Positions 1-6,450 of a stretch of DNA of 10,244 nucleotides are shown here, piece after piece. Under the pieces are notes generated by a model. The model was not told the DNA's origin, did no database searches, and worked only from the letters and a program-made list of their open reading frames with translations. Position 1 is the first letter of the stretch. Each line of letters begins with the position of its first letter. The DNA is from Natrialbaceae archaeon B1-Br10_E2g27 (GTDB taxonomy: Archaea > Halobacteriota > Halobacteria > Halobacteriales > Natrialbaceae). A program made the translations under genes and the position numbers. The DNA lies in the NCBI GenBank assembly GCA_001563885.1, contig LKMM01000063.1, positions 1-10,244 on the forward strand. The letters are read 5' to 3'.

Positions 1-558
1 ATTATAGCTGACTGACGTGTGTCGGATCGAACGGCTTTCACGACTTACGTCCAGCAGTATATTTTGCTTGCAGGGCTATCCGACAGCCCGCGCGCGAGCA
101 ATAGCGGGGCTTACACGCAGTTGCAGCCCGGTTGTTTATATTACTCTCCCCGTCAATTGTGGCATGATACCATCTAACAGTAAAGGATGTTGGAAGATTT
201 TGCCTGGAATTATCTCCTGGTAAATATCTTTTGGGGGCAACTTTAAGTATCTGTATTACTCACTCATTAAATACTATCGGTATCCGCTCGCCGGACCGAT
301 CCACTCTGCGCCCGTCCCCGGCGCACGTCGTGTGAGTTCGTCGACGAGACGATTGCCGACGGAGAGTGGTGATCGATCACAGATGACACGACCGTCCAAC
401 GCCGCCCGAAGGTGGAGTGTGCGTTACACACACCAACAGTTTCAACCGGAGAACGCACGCGGCCGTTTCGCTGACTCGGTCGAACGACGTTCGCTCACAG
501 CCACCCCGCGTGAGTATAGACAGCCGACGATGGGGGACCGACAACTATCAACAATACT
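1..558. other. Upstream non-coding region with a composition break
   Basis: I find no supportable gene in this stretch. The left part is AT-rich: by hand count bases 181-300 are 48 of 120 G or C, while bases 301-360 are 41 of 60. The AT-rich part holds TATA-like words, ctttaagtat at 241-250 and ttaaata at 267-273, which could serve transcription in either direction. The GC-rich part holds a 12-base perfect palindrome at 369-380. Short open frames exist (for example 17-223 from GTG, and 332-562), but their products are Ser/Arg-rich or low in acidic residues, unlike the proteins downstream. The region may be a long regulatory leader for the PrkA operon, a junction with foreign DNA, or the decayed end of an upstream gene. 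Confidence 0.6.
513..520 (+). promoter_or_regulatory. Possible promoter (TATA-like box) of the PrkA operon
   Basis: The word gagtatag lies about 40 bases before the ATG at 559. An archaeal TATA box there would place transcription start near 541-545 and give a leader of about 15-18 bases. No Shine-Dalgarno sequence is visible between 541 and 558, which fits a short-leader or leaderless haloarchaeal transcript. The match to a TATA consensus is weak, and the AT-rich boxes near 242-273 are alternatives that would give a leader of about 260 bases. Confidence 0.25.
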
Positions 559-2631
559 ATGACCGGTGACATCGAGACACTCGAGACGCTCAGTACGGAG
601 TACAAAGAATCAATGCCCGCGGATCTGCGGGAGACAAAATCCTTCGAGTGGTACCTCCAGGAGTGCTACGAGGATCCGAAGATCACCCGCAACGCCCACC
701 AGCGCGTCGCGGACATGTTCGATTACTACGGGACGACCTACGACGAGACCGAAGGCGTCGTCGAGTACCGACTGGCGAGTGAGGATCCGTTACACGACGG
801 CGAAAACACCTTTTATGGACGGATAATCCACCAGTCGATCCACGAGTTCGTCAACAAGGTGAAATCGGGTGCCAGACGGCTGGGTCCCGAACGCCGGATC
901 AAACTCCTGCTTGGCCCCGTCGGATCGGGGAAATCCCACTTTGACAAACAGGTTCGCAAGTACTTCGAAGATTACACGCTCCGAGATGAGGGCCGGATGT
1001 ACACCTTCCGCTGGAAGAACCTCTGTGACGTCGTCACCGACCAGGATCCGGCCGACGACACTGTCCGGTCGCCGATGAATCAGGATCCGCTCGTCCTCCT
1101 GCCACAGGCCCAGCGCCAGTCGGTCATCGACGATCTAAATGAGCGACTCGAGGCTCCCTACACGATTCGTAACGAGCAGGCGCTCGATCCCGAAAGCGAA
1201 TTCTACATGGACAAACTGCTTGCGTACTACGACGACGATCTAAAGCAGGTCCTCGAAAACCACGTCGAGATCGTCCGCTTTGTCGCCGACGAGAACAAAC
1301 GCCAGGGTGTCGAGACGTTCGAGCCCAAAGATAAGAAAAACCAGGATGAAACCGAGTTGACAGGCGACGTCAACTACTCGAAGATCGCGATCTACGGCGA
1401 GTCGGATCCGCGGGCATTCGATTACTCCGGGGCGTTCTGTAACGCAAATCGGGGCATCTTCTCCGGCGAGGAGTTGCTCAAACTCCAGCGGGAGTTCCTC
1501 TATGATTTCCTCCATGCCACACAGGAACAGACGATCAAGCCCAAAAACAACCCCAGGATCGACATCGACCAGGTGATCGTCGGGCGGACGAACATGCCCG
1601 AGTACAAGGACAAGAAAGGCGACGAGAAGATGGAGGCCTTTAACGACCGCACCAAGCGGATCGACTTTCCCTACGTGCTCTCATACGAAGACGAGGCCCA
1701 GATCTACGCCAAGATGTTGAACAATGCCGACGTTCCCGACATCAACGTCGAGCCACACACCTTGGAGATGGCAGGGTTGTTCGGCGTCCTCACTCGAATC
1801 GAAGAGCCAGACGCCAAGACCGTCGATCTGCTCTCGAAGGCCAAAGCGTACAACGGCGAGATCGACGAGGGCGACGATATCGACACGAAAAAGCTCCGCG
1901 AGGAAGCCGCCCAAATGGCCGAAATCGGCGAGGGTATGGTCGGCATCTCGCCCCGATTTATCGGCGACGAGATTGCCGAGGCGATTATGGACTCGAAACA
2001 CCGCTCCCGGGGCTTTCTCTCCCCGCTTACGGTGTTTAATTTCTTCGAAGAGAACCTAGAACACCACGGATCGATCCCCGAGGACAACTTCGAGAAGTAC
2101 TACCGCTACTTGGAGACTGTCCGGGAGGAGTACAAAGAGCGGGCGATCGAAGACGTCCGCCACGCCTTGGCCTACGACATCGACGAGATTCAACGTCAGG
2201 GCGAAAAGTACATGGACCACGTGATGGCCTACATCGACGACGATACGATCGAAGACGAACTTACGGGTCGTGAGCAAGAGCCAGACGAGACCTTCCTCCG
2301 AAGCGTCGAGGAGAAACTCGACGTGCCCGAAGATCGCAAAAACGACTTCCGCCAGGAGGTAAGCAACTGGGTCTCCCGACGAGCTCGTGAGGGCGAGGCG
2401 TTCAACCCACAGGACAACGAGCGCCTGCGCCGGGCCTTAGAGCGCAAACTCTGGGAGGACAAAAAACACAACATCAACTTCTCGGCGCTGGTCTCTGCAA
2501 ACGAGTACGACGACGACGAACGTTCCTCGTGGATCGACGCCTTACTCGAGCAGGGCTACTCCGAATCGGGCGCAAAGGAGGTCCTCGAGTTCGCCGGCGC
2601 GGAGGTGGCAAAAGCCGAGATCGAAGAGTGA
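559..2631 (+). CDS. prkA: PrkA-family AAA+ serine protein kinase (first copy)
   Basis: This 690-residue protein matches the PrkA/YeaG family along its whole length; E. coli YeaG is about 640 residues. The N-terminal AAA+ domain carries a clear Walker A motif, GPVGSGKS at residues 119-126, with Lys125 as the ATP-binding lysine. The PrkA signature region DYSGAFCNANRGIF spans residues 288-301, where YeaG has YSGALCRANQGIM. GISPRF around Arg466 is the likely sensor-2 arginine. The C-terminal part, from about 470 to 685, matches the PrkA C-terminal domain with its charged helices. PrkA proteins are described as cytoplasmic serine kinases, and the Bacillus protein has also been proposed to be an AAA+ protease. 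The acidic residue after the signature is shifted (GIFSGEE rather than GIMEFVE). The ATG at 559 is chosen because the N-terminus then begins at family length. The next gene starts one base after this stop, so the two are very likely co-translated. Confidence 0.93.
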   Translation: MTGDIETLETLSTEYKESMPADLRETKSFEWYLQECYEDPKITRNAHQRVADMFDYYGTTYDETEGVVEYRLASEDPLHDGENTFYGRIIHQSIHEFVNKVKSGARRLGPERRIKLLLGPVGSGKSHFDKQVRKYFEDYTLRDEGRMYTFRWKNLCDVVTDQDPADDTVRSPMNQDPLVLLPQAQRQSVIDDLNERLEAPYTIRNEQALDPESEFYMDKLLAYYDDDLKQVLENHVEIVRFVADENKRQGVETFEPKDKKNQDETELTGDVNYSKIAIYGESDPRAFDYSGAFCNANRGIFSGEELLKLQREFLYDFLHATQEQTIKPKNNPRIDIDQVIVGRTNMPEYKDKKGDEKMEAFNDRTKRIDFPYVLSYEDEAQIYAKMLNNADVPDINVEPHTLEMAGLFGVLTRIEEPDAKTVDLLSKAKAYNGEIDEGDDIDTKKLREEAAQMAEIGEGMVGISPRFIGDEIAEAIMDSKHRSRGFLSPLTVFNFFEENLEHHGSIPEDNFEKYYRYLETVREEYKERAIEDVRHALAYDIDEIQRQGEKYMDHVMAYIDDDTIEDELTGREQEPDETFLRSVEEKLDVPEDRKNDFRQEVSNWVSRRAREGEAFNPQDNERLRRALERKLWEDKKHNINFSALVSANEYDDDERSSWIDALLEQGYSESGAKEVLEFAGAEVAKAEIEE

Positions 2632-2632
2632 T

Positions 2633-4918
2633 ATGACCGGATCAAACTATGTCACCGAGGCCGATCGCACGTTAGAAGAGACCTACGAGGAGCCGATGGA
2701 GCTTTCGACCTACGTCGATCGGATCTTCGAGAATCCGACCGTGGCCTCTCATGCCTCGAAGTATCTGCTCGAGGCGATCGAGGCGGCCGGTACCCGGACG
2801 GTCGTCGAGGAAGGCGAGAAAAAAGAGCGATATCGCTTTTTCGACGATCCGTCCAACGACGGCGAGCACGCAGTGTTGGGCAACACTGAAGTCCTAAATC
2901 GCTTCGTCGACGACCTCCGGTCGATCGCAGCCGGCCGGGCAAAAGACGAGAAAATCATCTGGTTCGAGGGGCCAACGGCGACGGGGAAGTCCGAACTCAA
3001 ACGGTGTCTGGTCAACGGGCTCAGAGAGTACTCGAAGACAGAAGCTGGCCGTCGGTATACCGTCGAGTGGAACGTAACCTCTGCCGAAGCCGAAAATCGA
3101 AGTCTGAGCTACGGTGGCGACCCGACCGCCGGCGACGACAAACACTGGTATGAAAGCCCCGTCCAGGTCCACCCGCTGTCGGTCTTTCCAGAAGAGATCA
3201 GAGCGCAAATCCTCGAGGATTTAAACGACGAACTCGACGAGCACGTCCCCGTCCGGGTCGATGCAGACCTCGATCCGTTCTCGCGTGAGGCCTACACCTA
3301 CCTCGAGGAACGGTATCGCCGCGAGGGCGAGACCGAGTTGTTCTCGGCGATCACCGACGACCGTCATCTCCGGGTAAAAAACTACGTCGTCGACGTGGGG
3401 AGTGGCGTCGGCGTCCTCCACTCAGAGGACGACGGCCGGCCCAAAGAACGGCTGGTGGGCTCGTGGATGCACGGGATGCTCCAGGAACTCGACTCGCGAG
3501 GGCGCAAAAATCCACAGGCGTTTTCCTATGACGGCGTGCTCTCACAGGGCAACGGCGTGTTGACGATCGTCGAAGACGCCGCCCAGCATGCCGACTTACT
3601 CCAGAAGTTGCTGAACGTGCCCGACGAGCAGTCGGTAAAGCTGGATAAGGGAATCGGGATGGACGTCGACACCCAGATGCTGATTATCTCGAACCCCGAC
3701 CTCGAGGCCCAGTTGAACCAACATTCCGATCGCAACGGGATGGACCCGCTGAAGGCACTCAAACGTCGACTCGACAAACACCGGTTTGGCTACCTGACGA
3801 ACCTGAGCCTGGAGTGTGAACTCATCCGCCGGGAGCTGACCAACGAGACGAACGTCTGGGAGGCCGACGGATACGAGGAACTCGAAGAGCGCATTCGTGA
3901 GCCGGTGACGGTGACGATCAAAGGCCAGGACGGCGAGGTGCGACACCAGGAGTTTGCCCCACACGCGATCGAGGCGGCGGCGCTGTATGCGGTCGTTACT
4001 CGACTCGACGAGAGTGACCTGCCAAACGGGCTGGATCTGGTGGATAAGGCACTGATCTACGATCAGGGTTACTTACAGGAAGGCGATAGCCGTCGGGAGA
4101 AAGCGGAGTTCGATTTCGACGACGATGGAAACGATGGCGCACACGGCATTCCGGTGACCTACACACGGGATACGCTGGCTGAGTTACTCCAGGCCGACCG
4201 CGACCGTCATCACCCCGAGTTGCCGGTCGGCGACGTCGTCATGCCTCGAGACGTGTTAAACGGGATGGCGGAAGGACTCGCCGTTGCACCGGTGTTTTCG
4301 ACGGGCGAACGCTCGGAGTACGAAAATCGGGTGGTTCCGGTGAAAAATTACATCTTCGACCGCCAGGAGGCCGATGTTATCGAGGCGATCATGTACGACA
4401 AACGCGTCGACGAGAAAACCGTCGGCGAGTACGTCGAACACGTCTATGCCTGGGAGACCGACGAGCCGCTGACCAACGACCGTGGCGAACGGGTCGAGCC
4501 CGATCCGCTGAAGATGAAGCTGTTCGAGGTCGAACACCTCGGGCGGTTTAGCGAGGATGAGTATACGGGCAACCGGCCGCGAGAAAGCGTTCGTAACTTC
4601 CGACGAGAAAAGGTTATCACGTCGCTCAACCGCCACGCCTGGGAGCACCGAGATGAGGATTTCGCCGTCGAAAACGTCGATCTGACGGCGATCCCGGTGA
4701 TCAAATCCGTCCTAGAGAGCCACGACTGGGACGATGTCCGCCGGACCTTCGAGGACTTCGATCCTCGCCAGTGGGACGACCCACCAAGTGGGACCGAGAC
4801 CGAGACGGTCAAACAGAATACGATCGAGACGCTGGTTGCCGAATTCGACTACTCGGACGCGTCGGCCGAACTGACCAGCAGACACGTCATGGGACAGGTG
4901 AGCTACCGATGGGACTGA
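2633..4918 (+). CDS. Second, divergent PrkA-family AAA+ protein
   Basis: This 761-residue protein is a paralogue of the preceding gene rather than a copy. It keeps the PrkA N-terminal region and a Walker A motif, GPTATGKS at residues 113-120 with Lys119. It also keeps the equivalent of the PrkA signature at residues 297-315 (FSYDGVLSQGNGVL followed by TIVED), which here has a hydrophobic strand ending in Glu-Asp and looks like a Walker B. A PrkA-like MPRD element around Arg539 matches the sensor-2 position of the first copy. An acidic insertion, EFDFDDDGND, begins at residue 492. The last 200 or so residues match the usual PrkA C-terminal domain only weakly, so this half may have a different partner or substrate. 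The ATG overlaps the context TGATATG left by the upstream stop, a strong sign of translational coupling. Annotation as a serine kinase would rest on family membership only; the kinase residues cannot be confirmed by eye. Confidence 0.88.
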   Translation: MTGSNYVTEADRTLEETYEEPMELSTYVDRIFENPTVASHASKYLLEAIEAAGTRTVVEEGEKKERYRFFDDPSNDGEHAVLGNTEVLNRFVDDLRSIAAGRAKDEKIIWFEGPTATGKSELKRCLVNGLREYSKTEAGRRYTVEWNVTSAEAENRSLSYGGDPTAGDDKHWYESPVQVHPLSVFPEEIRAQILEDLNDELDEHVPVRVDADLDPFSREAYTYLEERYRREGETELFSAITDDRHLRVKNYVVDVGSGVGVLHSEDDGRPKERLVGSWMHGMLQELDSRGRKNPQAFSYDGVLSQGNGVLTIVEDAAQHADLLQKLLNVPDEQSVKLDKGIGMDVDTQMLIISNPDLEAQLNQHSDRNGMDPLKALKRRLDKHRFGYLTNLSLECELIRRELTNETNVWEADGYEELEERIREPVTVTIKGQDGEVRHQEFAPHAIEAAALYAVVTRLDESDLPNGLDLVDKALIYDQGYLQEGDSRREKAEFDFDDDGNDGAHGIPVTYTRDTLAELLQADRDRHHPELPVGDVVMPRDVLNGMAEGLAVAPVFSTGERSEYENRVVPVKNYIFDRQEADVIEAIMYDKRVDEKTVGEYVEHVYAWETDEPLTNDRGERVEPDPLKMKLFEVEHLGRFSEDEYTGNRPRESVRNFRREKVITSLNRHAWEHRDEDFAVENVDLTAIPVIKSVLESHDWDDVRRTFEDFDPRQWDDPPSGTETETVKQNTIETLVAEFDYSDASAELTSRHVMGQVSYRWD

Positions 4919-4934
4919 CAAAAACGGCACAATC

Positions 4935-6266
4935 ATGGGACTAAGAGACGACGTCGAACGATTCCGCGAAGTCGGCGAACAGCGCCGAGAGGACTTAGCA
5001 GAGTTCATCCAGTACGGTGACCTCGGCCAGAGTCGTCCTGGCGAGATCAAGATCCCCGTCAAGATCGTCTCGCTGCCGGAGTTCGCCTACGACCAGCGCG
5101 ACAAGGGTGGGGTCGGCCAGGGCGACGGTGGAACGCCCGATGTCGGCCAACCAGTCGGCCAACCACAGCCCCAACCCGGTGACGGTGACGATGACGGCGA
5201 CGGCGACGAACCCGGCGAGGACGGCGGTGAACACGAATACTACGAGATGGACCCCGAGGAGTTCGCCCAGGAACTCGACGAGGAGTTGGGACTCGAGTTA
5301 GAGCCGAAAGGCAAGAAGGTCATCGAAGAAAAGGAAGGGCCGTTTACGGATCTTACCCGCTCGGGTCCCGACAGCACGCTCGATTTCGAGCGGATGTTCA
5401 AGGAAGGACTCAAGCGCAAACTCGCGATGGATTTCGACGAGGAGTTCCTGTACGAACTCTGTAAGGTCGAGGGAATTACCCCGCGGGAGGTCTTCGAGTG
5501 GGCTCGAGGCAAGAATCTGCCGGTGTCGATGGCCTGGGTCGAAGAGGCCCACAGCGAGGTCGACGACGAGCGAGGCAAATGGGCATCGATCGAGGCAGTC
5601 GAGGCAAACGTCGAACGCGAAAGCGTCCAACAGAAGATTCGTCGAGAGGGGATCAAACACGTCCCGTTCCGGCGTGAAGACGAACGATACCGCTATCCCG
5701 AGATCATCGAAGAGAAAGAAAAGAACGTCGTGGTCGTCAACATCCGCGACGTTTCGGGCTCGATGCGTGAGAAAAAACGCGAACTCGTCGAGCGAACGTT
5801 TACACCCTTAGACTGGTATCTCCAGGGCAAATACGACAACGCCGAGTTCGTCTACATCGCCCACGACGCCGACGCCTGGGAAGTCGAACGCGGGGATTTC
5901 TTCGGGATCCGCTCTGGCGGTGGGACGAAAATCTCGAGCGCGTACGACCTCGCTGCCGAGCTGTTAGAGGAGTACCCCTGGAGCGACTGGAACCGGTACG
6001 TCTTCGCTGCCGGCGACAGCGAGAACTCAAGCAACGACACCGAAGAACGGGTCATTCCGCTGATGGAGGAGATCGACGCTAACCTTCATGCCTACGTCGA
6101 AACCCAGCCAAGCGGCAACGCCATCAACGCCACCCACGCCGAGGAACTCGAGCGTCATTTCGGCCACGACGCCGACGATGTCGCGGTAGCGTACGTCAAC
6201 AGCGAAGCCGACGTGGCGGATGCGATCTATGAGATCCTCTCGACGGAGGGTGAAAGCGATGAGTGA
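4935..6266 (+). CDS. DUF444/UPF0229 protein (YeaH/YhbH family) with vWA-like metal site
   Basis: The 443-residue product is close to the length of E. coli YeaH (about 427). The N-terminus has the family pattern of a short helix, an IKIPVKIV strand near residue 38 and a GVGQGDG element near residue 58. A low-complexity linker rich in Gln-Pro, Gly and Asp follows at residues 66-98. The C-terminal half is von Willebrand A-like. It has NIRDVSGSM with a DxSxS metal site at Asp272, Ser274 and Ser276. A conserved SGGGTKISSA loop provides Thr331, and GDSENSS provides Asp361, so a complete MIDAS is plausible. The family is found beside PrkA and SpoVR in many genomes, and its molecular role is unknown. 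No Shine-Dalgarno sequence precedes the ATG, which starts 16 bases after the upstream stop; coupling to the PrkA-like gene is likely. Confidence 0.92.
   Translation: MGLRDDVERFREVGEQRREDLAEFIQYGDLGQSRPGEIKIPVKIVSLPEFAYDQRDKGGVGQGDGGTPDVGQPVGQPQPQPGDGDDDGDGDEPGEDGGEHEYYEMDPEEFAQELDEELGLELEPKGKKVIEEKEGPFTDLTRSGPDSTLDFERMFKEGLKRKLAMDFDEEFLYELCKVEGITPREVFEWARGKNLPVSMAWVEEAHSEVDDERGKWASIEAVEANVERESVQQKIRREGIKHVPFRREDERYRYPEIIEEKEKNVVVVNIRDVSGSMREKKRELVERTFTPLDWYLQGKYDNAEFVYIAHDADAWEVERGDFFGIRSGGGTKISSAYDLAAELLEEYPWSDWNRYVFAAGDSENSSNDTEERVIPLMEEIDANLHAYVETQPSGNAINATHAEELERHFGHDADDVAVAYVNSEADVADAIYEILSTEGESDE
5142..5165 (+). repeat. Two perfect 12-base tandem repeats in the DUF444 linker
   Basis: The unit gtcggccaacca occurs twice in direct succession (5142-5153 and 5154-5165). 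Its first eight bases also occur once more at 5112-5119. The repeat is in frame and encodes the doubled Val-Gly-Gln-Pro unit at the start of the flexible linker. It looks like a slippage-prone segment where linker length may vary between strains. Confidence 0.85.
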
Positions 6267-6450
6267 GACAGGTCGTTGTGAGTCGGTCTCGGTCGATCAC
6301 AGACCGACACTCATACTGCCGAATATCCGTCGTGAATCACCGCCCCGGGATGGCGAGCATCGTCACACAGGTCCGTCCGATAGTATCAGTCATCATGGAC
6401 CGCCCGAGCGAACCGAAACCATCTGTATCGAACGGAAAAAGCCATTATGA
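6259..6450 (+). CDS. Possible small 63-codon gene between DUF444 and spoVR
   Basis: An ATG at 6259 opens a frame of 63 codons that ends with TGA at 6448-6450. The start lies inside the end of the DUF444 gene, whose stop is 6264-6266. The stop overlaps the spoVR ATG at 6447 in the pattern ATGA. A good Shine-Dalgarno-like run, ggagggtga, sits at 6245-6253, nine bases before the ATG counted from the ggagg core; the large genes of this block lack such a signal. Against it, the product is rich in Arg, His, Ser and Pro, and third codon positions are not G/C-biased as in the neighbours. I recognise no family. It may instead be a regulatory spacer that happens to be open. Confidence 0.3.
   Translation: MSETGRCESVSVDHRPTLILPNIRRESPPRDGEHRHTGPSDSISHHGPPERTETICIERKKPL
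6282..6308 (+). other. 8-bp inverted repeat (hairpin) in the gap before spoVR
   Basis: The arms gtcggtct (6282-6289) and agaccgac (6301-6308) are perfectly complementary around an 11-base loop, c followed by ggtcgatcac. There is no following T-run, so it does not look like an intrinsic terminator. It lies just after the DUF444 stop and could be an RNA processing or stability element, or an operator. It also lies inside the candidate small reading frame. Confidence 0.5.

Noticed and set aside
17..223. Open frame of 68 codons from a GTG in the AT-rich left end
   Set aside because: No recognisable motif, no acidic bias as in the other proteins, and no start signal.
136..240. Minus-strand open stretch of about 35 codons that reads somewhat protein-like
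   Set aside because: Too short, has no ATG, and no family could be recognised; it may be a gene remnant but this cannot be supported.
332..562. Open frame of 76 codons ending in an ATGA overlap with the prkA start
   Set aside because: The product is Arg/Ser/Thr-rich and non-acidic, no ribosome binding signal precedes it, and an overlap of this kind at one end is easily met by chance.
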